Below the pieces are notes generated by a model. That model saw only the letters and a list, made by a program, of their open reading frames with translations, was not told where the DNA came from and did no database searches. The translations under genes and the position numbers were made by a program. This document shows, one piece after another, positions 1 to 11,337 of a stretch of DNA of 64,000 bases (position 1 is the first letter of the stretch; each line of letters begins with the position of its first letter). The DNA is from Geosiphon pyriformis. Taxonomy: Eukaryota; Glomeromycota; Glomeromycetes; Archaeosporales; Geosiphonaceae. The DNA is taken from the NCBI GenBank assembly GCA_016748015.1, contig JAAOMT010000134.1:1180451-1244450 (forward strand). The letters run 5' to 3'.

Positions 1-1
1 T

Positions 2-2937
2 CTAGGATACGGTGATCCTGGCAGTGCACACTATCGCAGAATGCCAAACCCTCCTAAGGAAATTGACTTTCGCGATACATTTTTAGATTACGATCATTTG
101 GAAGAAAGTTTTCCAGAGGCGGTAAGCTCGGGTTGCCCGTCGAAAGATTAGCCTATTTTTATTGAACAATTTATTCAATTACATTTTAGGAAATTATTCC
201 TGCGAATGGTTTCAAGAGACCAATTTCTCCCCCATATATCCTTCAATTTTCCGAACCAACTGACACTTCACCATCAAAAAAGCGAAAATCGCAAAAGGAA
301 ATTGACAAACCAAAACCTAAAGTGAAAGACAATAAAATCATTGTTAGAACTTACTCAATGCCGAACATGGGTCCTTATCTCTTTAATCAGCCTAGAAAAA
401 ACACAATAAAATTCACTCCAATACAAGGTAAGCGGAATAAATTCTTTAACCCTCCCCAATATTTGACCAATTCTCATATAAATTTGCCTTTTTCTATTAA
501 TCATCTAGTGGAGGCTATAAGAGCTGGCAGTAATCCTGGGTTAACCATGGTTGTTGGCCCACCTGGAACTGGTAAAACAGACGTTGCTGTTCAAATAATC
601 GCCAATTTGTATCATAATTTTCCCAAGCAACACACCTTGCTAGTCACGCACAGCAACCAAGCATTGAATCAATTATTTGAAAAAATCATGGCTCTTGGTG
701 GGTGACGGCCTTTTTTTTTTTTTTACAGCTGTTTACGCTTTGGATAACTAAAAGCCATTCATTATACTTCTTCTTTTTTCTTTTGCAGATGTTGATGAAC
801 GCCATTTATTACGTTTGGGCCACGGCGAGGAGGAGCTCAATACCGAGCTGAGTTTTAGCAAATACGGGAGAGTCAATTCGTTCTTGGTAATAAAGTGAAG
901 TTTGAAAGTGATCTGAATAATCATATGGGCTGAACTAACATATAATAAACTTTTAGGAAAAACGTCTTGGTCTCCTTGCTGAAGTCGATCGACTAGCCGA
1001 GTCCCTAAAGATTGGGGGTGAACATGGTTATACTTGTGAGACAGCTGGTTATTTCTATTTATATCATGTGCTTTCTAGATGGGAGCCTTACCATGACAAA
1101 TGTCGCCAAGGATTGGAAGTCTCAAGTGAAAAAACGGAAACAATAAGAGATGAGTTTCCGTTCGCCGATTATTTCACCAACGTCCCACAACCACTTTTCC
1201 CGCCTGATGCAAATTATTCCGAGACATTAGAAATTGCCGAGGGATGCTTCCGCCATATCGAAAAAATATTTGTTGAATTAGAAGAAATTCGAGGATTTGA
1301 GTTGCTGAGAACAAGCTATGACCGAGCAAATTATTTATTGACTAAAGAAGCAAAAATTATTGCAATGACCTGTACACATGCCGCACTAAAGGTTCTTGAC
1401 CATTTTACTTTTTGTATAAGATGTTATTGTGATTAACTATTATTGGAAATTTCAGAGACGTGAACTTGCCACCTTAGGCTTCAAATATGATAATGTATTA
1501 ATGGAAGAAGCTGCACAAATTCTCGAAGTTGAGACCTTTATTCCACTCCTACTTCAAGAAACAGAAGATGGTCGAAGTCGACTCAAAAGAGTGATTATGA
1601 TAGGGGACCATAATCAGCTACCACCTGTTGTAAAAAATATGGCTTTCCAACAATATGGAAATATGGAACAGAGCTTATTCACAAGATTTGTCAGGTTGAA
1701 TGTCCCTACTATTGATCTGAATTCTCAGGTAAGATTTTTTCTGTTCCTTTTTTACTGACTGAACTTTTAATCATTTATTACCCAATTAGGGTCGTGCTAG
1801 AGCATCCATTGCCGAATTATTTAATTGGCGATATCGAAATTTGGGAAACTTGCCAGTGATATCTACAAATCCCGAATATCAAAAGGCAAATGCAGGGTAA
1901 ATTTCATTGATGTTAAACACTGATGTTTCCCCTTATCCCTGAGCTCCAACGCTAACTTTTGATGCCCATAGATTTACATATGACTATCAGCTAATCGATG
2001 TGCAAGATTACCTTGGCAAAGGGGAAACAGAACCTGTACCTTACTTTTACCAGGTTAGAATTTAACTTCAAGATTAACCAACCAACCAACCCACCACCTT
2101 TTCGTGTTTTTTTTTTCAATCCAATTTTGATTTTATCAGAATCTTGGGGAAGCTGAATATGTTGTTGCCGTCTTCCAATACATGCGACTGTTAGGGTAAT
2201 TATTTAAAAGAATTTTACGATCCGTTCTATTTCTACTATGTGATCTCCTATTAATCTCATAAAATGACAGATACCCTGCAGACCAAATCAGCATCCTGAC
2301 AACATACAATGGACAAAAGGCTCTAATACGTGACGTGTTAAAGAAACGTTGCTCTTGGAATCCGTTGTTTGGGCGACCCGCCAAAGTGACCACCGTAGAT
2401 AAATTTCAAGGACAGCAAAATGACTGTAAGGATTTTTTTTCTATTTAAGACAAAGGCCTATGAAAATTTTAAAATGTTTCTTTCCTTCAAAATACAGACA
2501 TTCTTTTGTCATTGGTGCGTACGAGATCTGTTGGTCACATTCGTGACGTCCGTCGTCTTATTGTGGCAATGTCTCGTGCACGTTTGGGTCTGTACGTATT
2601 TTGTAGGCGGGCGTTGTTTGAAAACTGTTATGAGTTAACACCAACTTTCAACAAATTATTGGAAAGACCCGATCGATTAAAACTCATAATTAATGAAATG
2701 TGGCCTTCAGAAAGAGCAGTAAGTGGTGCTCGCTATAATTAACCGTCCTTAGTTGAGCCTAAATTAGTTGTATTTAGTTGTTTATTATTCATTACTTTTT
2801 AGGTTGAGGATCACGGTAATCCCTATGAAATAACAGATGTTACGCATCTCGGCCAATACGTATATCAGATGATGCAAGAACAGCTGGATTTTGCCAAAGA
2901 ACAAAAAGCAAAAATGGAACTTGAAGAATCTCTGTAG
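2..2937 (+). CDS. AQR: Intron-binding helicase Aquarius (C-terminal part, gene runs off the left edge)
   Basis: Spliceosomal SF1 (Upf1-like) RNA helicase of the intron-binding complex, which contacts the intron upstream of the branch point; nuclear. Eleven exons can be joined: 2-121, 190-697, 789-886, 957-1391, 1456-1728, 1790-1896, 1972-2053, 2140-2195, 2271-2425, 2498-2718 and 2803-2937. They total 2190 nt (729 codons plus stop) with every phase consistent and all introns GT-AG. Visible motifs in order are Walker [10 protein letters not shown] (near 560), the Walker B-like MEEAAQILE (1501), [10 protein letters not shown] (1607), DKFQGQQND (2398) and the motif VI region [11 protein letters not shown] (2552). 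The N-terminal armadillo-like half lies outside the window. S. pombe calls the orthologue cwf11. Intact as far as seen; PEX2 follows on the same strand about 1.2 kb away. Confidence 0.96.
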
Positions 2938-2988
2938 TGTCCCTTATATATTAAAGATAACCAGGGATTATTTCGAGTATTCTAAACC

Positions 2989-2994
2989 AATAAA
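2989..2994 (+). terminator. Polyadenylation signal of AQR
   Basis: A canonical AATAAA lies 52 nt after the Aquarius stop codon in AT-rich 3' sequence. Confidence 0.5.
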
Positions 2995-4098
2995 AATTGT
3001 AAACATAGAATATTGCTTTGTTCAAGACAATTAATTCTTAAAATTGATACTATTACTTGTGTTGAGCATTAATAATTTATTCATAAATTTTCAAAATTTT
3101 TGAATCTATTTAATTAGAGAACGTAAATCGACGAACTTAAGTTTTTGATGCTTAAATCGGAAATTCTTTCATTATTTTAGCTGCCACTCAATTTTTATAA
3201 TAGATATATATTATACTTGAATTCTGGTCCGTCAGAAACGTGTTATCACTAATTCTCACTTGCTTTGGCAGACCTTTAAAATCAAAGGAATTTTAGCTTA
3301 TTTTGAATAAAATTGACTAAAAGCAATTTAAAAAATCAAGTTCAGAAACATAATATGAGAAATTAATCATCAATGCCGTAGCAAATATGAATTAGCATGG
3401 TTGTAAAAGTTAAGCATCATTACATGTGAAATTCACAGGTACTTTTTGCCAGTGAAAGGCTTATCGAATCGATAATTGGAATATTTACCTTGGATCTTGG
3501 AAGTTCAAAAGAATTAAAGCCCGCGGGATAGGAGAATGAGAAGTTGGAGAGAAGAAAAAAAGATGAGTAAGAGTTTCATGTTCAATTTCGTGATGAAAAA
3601 AAAAAATGAAACTGTTTTTTTCATTAATTCAAGGTTGAAACCCAGCCGTTCAGAATTTAAGGGGATATACCTTCAAGTGCCTAATTGGCATCACTGAACC
3701 TAATGCGTTTAACTGATGATAAAAAAATTTTAGTAACTGTTATTCAAGAGTTTTGACAAGACAAAATATATATTTCAATATATCTCAGAATTGATAACTA
3801 GTCAATCCACATTATTTTTCGGACTGGGGCGACAAGTTCAGTCATCATTTTTTTTACACTGATTGGAGAAAGACGAGCGAAATAAAGATAATAAATTAAA
3901 CATACCTCACGCGGGAATAAAAATTTTGAATCAAAAATGTCAGTTATTAAATAAAAAAAATGAAAAAAAAAAGTTGCAGCACAAATTCTCATCGTGGCGT
4001 TCACATGGCTGGTGTGTGGCACATCATCTTTTCCAGTTTGATCAGTTAGTTTATAAATACCTGAGTTTCGGGAAATTTTCCCCACTTTGATTGTAATT
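2995..4098. other. Intergenic AQR-PEX2
   Basis: About 1.1 kb of AT-rich sequence with no convincing coding exon on either strand. It holds the AQR 3' UTR and the PEX2 promoter and 5' UTR. Short ORFs at 3798-4090 on both strands are low complexity and lie in the likely 5' UTR. Confidence 0.6.
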
Positions 4099-5711
4099 AT
4101 GTCTAACGAAATCTCCCTAACTGCTCCTTCCTCACCTGCTTCGCAATTATCAACGACAGAGGGAAACGCGCCTATTTTTAAACGTGGCTACTGGAAAAAT
4201 GAATGGAGGAGTGCTCAGAATGCACTGAGTAGTATTCAGCAGTCCTTGTCCTCTTTCCCTTCTCCGTCTTTGCGAATCATGCGGGTCAGTCAACTTGACG
4301 CAGATTTACTAGACCTTGAGCTTTTTGGAATGCTTAAAGAACAGCTTTGGACAGCTTTTGCCTTGTTTTCGGTTTGTAGTCACTACTGTGAGATATGTTT
4401 TTTTAAGAAACTTTATTTTATTTCTTTCACTTCCTTTATTGGTCAACAATACCCTTTATCAACCTGGCATGCGTGACCTTTGCAGCCAACCTTTAAAGAG
4501 ACGTTTGAACCCGAACTTGTAGCCCTCCTACAATTTGCCTTATATCGGTTGTCTATATATGATAGTGACGCTACGTATGGTGCCCAATTGCAGAATTTGA
4601 AGTACCGCAACGAGAAAGCTCATGGTGGTGGATGTGCGCGTTGAAATACGGGTTTTTTACGTTGTCATTGGAGTTTTGTTTTTAATATTTCTAAACGCCC
4701 AATATTACTCGAGAATAATTCCCAGAAGTCTAGCTATTAGATGCTTGGCTTCAACTTCCTCACACATTTGTGTTTATCAATAATAAATAGTCCAATCAAC
4801 GGCCACCAACGCGCCACTTACCAAATTTCAGCGAATGCTTTATGGTGCACTGAATGTCGGTGGACAATACGTTTGGATGCGTATCAATCGATTGATGACA
4901 GCCCAAGGCTGGGGAGAATTGAGAGAGGTGAGCTGTCTATTGTGATGTGTAATATTTAACATTGATTTCGCATTTTGAAAGCTTAATTACTTTTCGTTAG
5001 AGTGAGCCGCGAAAGATATTTTGGAAATTTATGCAAAAAGCAGAAAATATTTTTCGAGCGCTTTCCCTTGCTAATTTCTTGTTATTTTTATATGACGGAA
5101 AGTGAGTAAAATCTTAGATTCAATTCGAATATCAATTTAGGCTTTTCAATAATTAATTTTTGATCTTTTCTTAGATATCGTACGTTAATCGATCGCGTTC
5201 TTTCCATGAGGCTTGTATATGCTCGTCGCATGATGAGCCGACAAGTCAATTTTGAGTTTCTGAATAGACAATTGGTGTGGCTGGCATTCACAGTATGTAT
5301 TTCTTGGCCTTTTTTTAGTTCAAAACAGTTTTTAAATGATTAACCAGTCATATCTCTCGGTTCTAGGAATTTCTTTTATCCCTTATGCCGCTAATTAATC
5401 TTCGTAAAGTGAAAAATATTATCAAAGGCAAAATCTTACCAAAATCTTACACCAAATCCAACATTCTGGATTTTCTGCCAGAGCATATTTGCGCAATTTG
5501 CCACGAAAACCAATCTAGTAGTACATCGGCTTCCTCAGGAGCGACAACTGCTAGCTCCAAAATAAACAATCCTTACGAAACAAACTGCGGCCACAAGTAT
5601 TGTTATTACTGTATAAAAAGTAAACTAATATTAGAGGATGGCACTTGGCAGTGTTTGAGGTGTGGTGAGGAAGTTAAAAGTATCGAAAGAGCAGTAGAAC
5701 GAAAATCATAA
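4099..5711 (+). CDS. PEX2: Peroxin 2, RING-type E3 of the peroxisomal import machinery
   Basis: Peroxisomal membrane RING ubiquitin ligase that acts with PEX10 and PEX12 to monoubiquitinate the PEX5 receptor for recycling. Six exons: 4099-4371, 4486-4633, 4791-4927, 5001-5101, 5175-5292 and 5367-5711. They sum to 1122 nt (373 aa) with consistent phases. The membrane-embedded core shows family motifs such as YGAQLQNLKYRNEK, LYGALNVGGQYVW and RLMTAQGWG. The C-terminal C3HC4 RING (residues about 301-358) has C301, C304, C333, H335, C338, C341, C355 and C358, with a Ser/Thr/Ala-rich insert between the second and third ligands. The ATG at 4099 is the first in frame; a TTG 12 nt upstream is not a plausible start. 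Slightly longer than animal PEX2 (about 305 aa). All ligands intact. Confidence 0.96.
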
Positions 5712-6106
5712 GACCAAGGTGGAATGGAGGCATTCAAGTAAATACAAGGCAAGAGTAGCAGGATTGTAAATGAAAACGAGTAAACCGATTATCCCAACTA
5801 GATAAGAATGAATAGCAAGCTAGAGAATGGAAATTTAGAAAAACGATTTGTTTTTATTTGCTTTGTTTGGGAAATGGCTCAAGCTTTCAAAAATCGGACC
5901 CTAAAATAAATTCTAGCTAAGTATATAAAAAAGATTTCTTGTGATTATGAAAGGTACTCTGGATTGATATAGATTTGAAAGAATATACGGACACCTCCAA
6001 GAGAGAAGCATAATGATGTAAATTATGTATAGGACGGAAATAATTCATTGAGACAGTGTATTAAAAGTATTTGATCCTGATGACGTATTAGTAGAAGGTA
6101 CGTGAT
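5712..6106. other. Convergent 3' intergenic spacer PEX2 / RPP14
   Basis: A 395-bp spacer between two genes that end towards each other. It contains 3' UTR-like AT-rich sequence with AATAAA-like stretches near 5900; no further gene is seen. Confidence 0.6.
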
Positions 6107-6750
6107 TTATCCAGTAGTGAGTAAATTTCTTGTCCAGGAACGACTATCAGCGACCAATGCGATGAGAAATGGTGAGTTATGGAGCACATCGAAACGTAAA
6201 TCTTTCTTGACACCATGTGCAATTTCTAATTTGGTGTTAAACAAGGTCAAGGCTCCCCACAGGGTGGTCAAGTCTCTTTGGAATGCGGGATTTATATGAT
6301 AGTAAAGTTAGGATAGATTTGCAAATATTCTTGGCTCAAGAGTACTCACTCTCGGGGCACCCGAATAATGCCAACGTTTGGTTCACGTTTTTCAGGCTTT
6401 ATAAAAGAATCTGAAGTGTTAATTCTGGAGGAATCGGGAATAAAGTCGTCATTAGGCCAGTCAAGAACATCCACATGTATCCCACTTCGTACAACCCCAA
6501 AAGCTTCAGTGAGTGCTCTTGTGATAAGTGTACGCAGTGTAGAAGAGTGAATAAGGGAAAGTGGTTGAGTTGGTGGATCGAGGTAACTAAAAAGAATCCA
6601 TAAGAGCACAGGGACTAGTTTTTCTTTGAAATTTTAGACTAGAATTCAAACCAGTTTTTTTATATATTACAGGCGTATCTTCAGGTAATGCCACTCGAAC
6701 TTTGCTATAGTTACTCTGGTGTATTTTATGGGCTTCGATTCGGAGGCCAT
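6107..6750 (-). CDS. RPP14: RNase P/MRP protein subunit, Rpp14/Pop5 family
   Basis: Small protein subunit of nuclear RNase P/MRP, which trims tRNA and rRNA precursors. I assembled three exons on the minus strand: 6750-6671, 6586-6350 and 6275-6107. They total 486 nt (161 aa) with GT-AG introns and consistent phases. Family features in order: an N-terminal strand with FEWHYLKIRL, the helix LRTLITRALTEAFGVVRSGI followed by HVDVLDW, a third-exon strand LTTLWGALTLF, and a C-terminal SPFLIALVADSR that resembles human Rpp14 more than POP5. The ATG at 6750 is the first Met after an in-frame upstream stop. About 35 extra residues between the helix and the third-exon strand (DFIPDSSRIN...) make it longer than human Rpp14 (124 aa). 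The middle exon alone looks like an orphan ORF; the flanking exons are what identify it. Confidence 0.85.
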
Positions 6751-6929
6751 TAGTTCGCAAGCAGGATGTAGTTATTTTATAAGGCCAAGAATCGTTATTT
6801 TGAGCTGCAATAGATAAATTGAAAACATAATTTCACTTTGTTTAATTATGAGTTAATTACTGGTTGATTAATTTGCTTTAATCAGGTGTTTTATTTTAAA
6901 TGATTTTTTGAAAAAGTATTCTTTCTTTA

Positions 6930-8158
6930 TTTAAATAATAGGTCTTGTTGTCTTTTTGATTCTAATTAATGCAAACCTAATTAACAATAGATTTTATATA
7001 ATTATTATATAATATATTTACAATTTAATATCAAAACTTTAATATGTAATTTTTTTAATTACTTAAAAACAATCTAATTTTTTTTAAACTATCTTTAATA
7101 TTAAAAAAGCTTGTTTATTATAATAATATTAAATATTCAAAAGTTGATTTACTTAAAGAAATTGTTTTAACAATATTTATTTTATTATTATTTATAAGAC
7201 CAAAATTTATTTCAGTTTTAAAAACAGCAAAATTCTTAAATAAATTAGCTAAAAAAACAACAAAACTATTAATAAAACTTATTATTATATTAATTTTAAT
7301 TTTATTTATTTATAACCAAAAAAAACAACTAAAACAATTAAAAAACCAATTGATTTAACAACAAATTTTATTAATATTGTCAAATTAACAATTTGATATT
7401 TTAAAATATCTAACTTAAAACCAATTATAGTATTAATAATAAATAATAACAAAAACAACCAAAAATAAAAAAAATTAGTAAAACAAACATTTTAACATAA
7501 AACTTAATATTAACAAAAAACAAATTAAAAACTTTAAAACTACTTGTAAACTTATAAGAAAATTTAAAAAATAACAATAATAATATTTTATAATTAATAA
7601 TTAAATAATATAAACTTTAATACTTATACAAAATAATAGTTTTTAAAACAACAAAATTTATAACTTTCAAAAAATCAAAAATCACAACAGTAAAGTATTA
7701 ACAATAATAAAAATTAAGAAAACAAAGAATAAAACAGATTTAATTATTAAATAATAAATTAAATTACTAATTTTAAAACTATACAATTAAAAAAAGATTA
7801 ACAACTTAGTTGTAAAAGTGTTTTTTAACATAATAATTTTTTATTAATTAAACAAAAAAAGTTATTAACACAATTCAAAAAACAAAAATAGTAATAACAA
7901 ATAAAAAGTTTTTAAAATAAATAAAAATATATACTATAAACCAATAAGTTTTAACTTAATAAAAGTAATTTCATTAAAAACACCTAAAATATTTTTAATA
8001 TTATTAGAAAATATATTTAAAGAAATATTATAAAGTATAATAAAAGAAAAAAAACAGAAATTATTATAAAAAACTGCAATTTTAAGAGTAATTTTGATAA
8101 TAATATTTAAAAAAAACTTTAAAAACAAAATTTACACAAAACAACTTAATATTGTTTT
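6930..8158 (-). pseudogene. Heavily decayed LINE ORF1 (second ORF1 type), minus strand
   Basis: Minus-strand frames here align by eye with ORF1 of the copy at 61,120-63,208. The peptide ending KLKLIGL at 7934 corresponds to KLKPAGL at 62,235, and KLFCVNF near 8140 corresponds to KLFCVEF near 62,000. The plus strand is nearly free of G, so the coding strand has lost almost all C. Frame is broken by many stops. 6751-6930 is RPP14 5' flank grading into this relic. The relic abuts a LINE of opposite orientation at about 8,158. Confidence 0.6.
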
Positions 8159-8164
8159 TTAAAA

Positions 8165-10469
8165 CTAGAAGTTCAGAATTAAAGATGTGAATAATACCAA
8201 GTAAGTGGAATTTAAGGAGTGCTCTTCTGCCAAACTCTTGGTAGTAGAGACCATATTCTCTGATGTCAAAATTTAAGGTAATATTGATACTATGTAGATA
8301 GTTTTGGAAAGGATAGTAGTTGGTACAGCTGATGAAATTTTTGCAAGATATTGGTTTAGTGAATTTTAGTGTTCGAAAAACAAACATTTATCTAAGTTTT
8401 TAAGATTGGAGCTGTTAATTGCTAAGATAATTAAGTATCTAAGCATGGGTAATATTCTTGATTTTAATTATTTCATTGGGAAGTAGTCATCTTTGAATGC
8501 TAACAAAGCTCTTGTGGTGATGAGAATAATTCAGAATAGTGAAAGGTTTATGGACATTTTTAAATATTTGTTTTTGGTTAAGAGAGAATATTGAAAATCC
8601 AAGATGTTTAAATCAAAATTGGCTAAGGAAGTGTCTATTAAGAAGGCAATAGAGAAGCAGATAGAAAAATTTTGTTCTGACAAAAGTGGCATAATTAGAA
8701 GCATTTTGGATTTTTTTTACAAAGTTGTTCTGAATTACTTAGTAGTAGATGATAAATTGGTTTTGGAACCAGAAAAGATTAAGCTCAGTATTAATAGAAT
8801 TATAAAAAGTTGGACAAGGAAACAGAGTGTACCTTTAGTAATGTCTGATCTCTGGGTCTGCCAATATCTACCATTGAATTATGTAAAAGATGCTTTCTCT
8901 GATGTAATGTGTTTAATCAATATGAGTGAGCTGCTCTTAATTGTTAATGGTCTGTCTAATGGCAAAGCCACTGGCTTGTCTGGTATTCTTAATGAACTGT
9001 AGAAACATAGTAGTAAGAAAATAATGGGGTGCTTTTTAGAACTATTGAATACATATTTAGTGATTGGAGATGTTTCTGTTTTGTAAAGAAGAGCTTGGGT
9101 TTCTATAATTCTAAAACCATATGACTGGGATAGAATTCTTACAAACACTTGGCCTATTGCTTTAATTGAAACTGCCAGGAAGATTCTTTTTAAGATTATT
9201 TCTGATAGAATTTCATCTGTGTACAATAAATTTGGTGTTCTTCGAAGTGATAATTTTTCTGTTTTGAAAAGTATATTTACTCAATCTTTTGTGTTTACAG
9301 TTGGTTCAGTGGTAAAAGATGTATTGGAAAAAGATCAAGAACTTTGGCTAATCTTGTAGAATATGTGCAAAGCATATGACTTGGTTGGTTGGCATTACTT
9401 GAAGGCTAGTTTAAGAAGAATCAAGATGTGCAATAGGTTCATTAAATTCTTTGGTAGTATACACACAAATAGAATTAATAAGATTATAACAGATTTTGGC
9501 CTTCCGGAAGGCTATAGAGTGCATGATGGGTTGAACCAGAGTGAAGTTTTTTTTTCCCTTCTTTGAAAAATCTTTTATGATCCACTCTTATGTAAGGTCA
9601 AAAAACATGAACATTTGTGTAGTTATTGGATTGATACTAAGTTTGTGGTGAGAACTGGTAGAATTAAGAATAGTAGTGGTTTGTTTTTATTTTTTGCAGC
9701 TGGTGCATTTATGGATGACATGATTTGAATTGAAGATTGTCAAGCTTTTATGCAATATGCTCTAAATATTGCCAGTGAATTTTTTTTGATCAATAATATT
9801 TCTATCAATACTGAGAAGACAGTGGTTATTCCAATCAATTAAGGTATTAAGTTTGCTGTTTTGAGTATTAATGACCAGCCCATTTCTATGGTCAAGAAGG
9901 GCAAAACACACAGATATCTGGGAATTTTTTTGTTAACTGAGAGATTGTTCAAGCTGAGTTTAGCTAGAGCTCATGCTGATGTCTATTTCTTTGTGAATAT
10001 GGTGCTCAGAAAGGCTATTATAGATAAGCAGTTCTCTTATTTAGTATTAGCTGTTTTGCAGCCTATTATTAATTATAAAATTCAGTTTAATTTTGTCTTA
10101 TCAAGTGTGTACAACAAATTGGATATTATGATCAGGAAGGGCCTTAAGTCTAAAATATGTTTACTTCGAAATTTCCTTAATGAGACTTCACATTATCCTT
10201 TGCTCTATGGTCTGAAGTCCTTTAAACAAGTACAATTAGAAAGTAAATTGGCTGCTGTGGTCTTGTTCTTCAATACTCCTGGCATCTTTGATTGGTTGTT
10301 TCATCATAGATTCTTGGATCTGCAAGTTTTGAAGTAGGCTCTCTTAAATCTCTTACAGTTCTTTGTTAAGTTGCTTGTTAGTCTTGTAAACAATTTTCTG
10401 GCTAGTGTGGTTAGAATTTTTTTAGCTAATGAACTGTCTTTGGCAAACAAGTTACTCAATGCTTTTCAT
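8165..10469 (+). pseudogene. LINE copy 1 ORF2, reverse transcriptase part
   Basis: One reading frame from the linker through the RT palm and thumb. Recognisable blocks are NGLSNGKATGLSGI (8950), PIALIETARKIL (9151), KAYDLVGWHYLKASL (9370), a catalytic FMDD at about 9,708-9,719 with both Asp retained, and a LAVLQPIINY thumb segment near 10,045. In-frame stops include TGA at the Trp of LLxKIFYDP (9,564) and TAA at a Gln (9,840). Would mobilise RNA by target-primed reverse transcription if intact; it cannot be translated as it stands. Interrupted at 10,469 by an LTR. Confidence 0.85.
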
Positions 10470-11333
10470 TGTTATTCATAGAATATAGGAAGTATATTAG
10501 CATATAAATTAGCCAATTAGAAGTAACTATAGTAAATATGAAATTCCAGGATTTTTTTCAGAAGAATTGCAGGATTCCAAAAATTTCAGGATTCTTATAC
10601 AAGAAATTGCAGGATTCCAGAATTCCAGGATTTCTCTCAAAGAAATTGCAGAATTTCAGGATTTTTGGTGTGAAAAATTGAGGAATTGAGGAATTTCAAT
10701 TATGTATATATAGTGATAGCATTAGAAGTAGAAAAGACAGACCTTTCAGTTTAAGTTTGATTTAAACACCTTTCTATTTACAAATATCAATAAATAATTA
10801 TTCACTATTACAATCTACTCTTCACTATTAACACTCTATGTTAATAGCAATTGATACTTAACCACACTAGAACAATAGCTCTTAATTATGGCTATTGACA
10901 GAATACTAATATTCATTGTCTTGGCTTATTTCTTTATTTTTTCTTTTATTTTTCTTTCTTTTATTTTGCTTTGTTATTTTGTTGTTGACCAAATTGATTA
11001 AAAAGAGTAAAAGCGCTGAGTTATTGACATCAAAAATAAGTCTAGTAAAAAATTCCAAAAGAAGGGTATAACATTGAAAATTTTAGGATAACTTACCAGA
11101 AGAGCATTTTTGCCAGATTACCGGCCATTATGCTAAGAAAAAAATTTGATGGAATTGTGATTTTGAGAGGCTACTGAGAAGACAACAAGTAAATTTCTAT
11201 CTATTATACAAAAGACTTAACTAAAACCTTCAGATTACAGAAATTTTTGGGAAACCAACATCTTTACCATCAATTGAGCACCAAGTTATGAATTTGTTAT
11301 TTGCTTTGAGACTCCAAATAATCATCTATAACA
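10470..11333 (-). repeat. Solo LTR (family 2), copy a
   Basis: An 864-bp insertion in LINE ORF2 bounded by TGTTAT...ATAACA (degraded from TGTTAC...GTAACA). It is flanked by a 4-bp target duplication, TCAT at 10,466-10,469 and TTAT at 11,334-11,337. Reverse-complement similarity to 45,060-46,016 and 50,689-51,643 is clear throughout, including the segment with repeated GAATTC/GGAATTC and GCAATT blocks (10,550-10,690 here). Deleting LTR plus one duplication (868 bp) restores the ORF2 frame exactly. No internal coding region is present, so a solo LTR is the simplest reading. Confidence 0.85.
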
Positions 11334-11337
11334 TTAT

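Noticed and set aside
2136-2393. 85-codon minus-strand ORF
   Set aside because: Antisense to conserved AQR helicase exons and spans an intron; a shadow.
3798-4090. Short ORFs on both strands upstream of PEX2
   Set aside because: Low complexity, non-conserved in appearance, and within the probable 5' UTR.
10470-11333. DNA transposon (hAT or Mutator MITE) as the identity of the three 860-960-bp inserts
   Set aside because: Termini are TG...CA with only short inverted ends, and duplications are 4 bp, which fits an LTR better than 8-9-bp-duplicating transposons.
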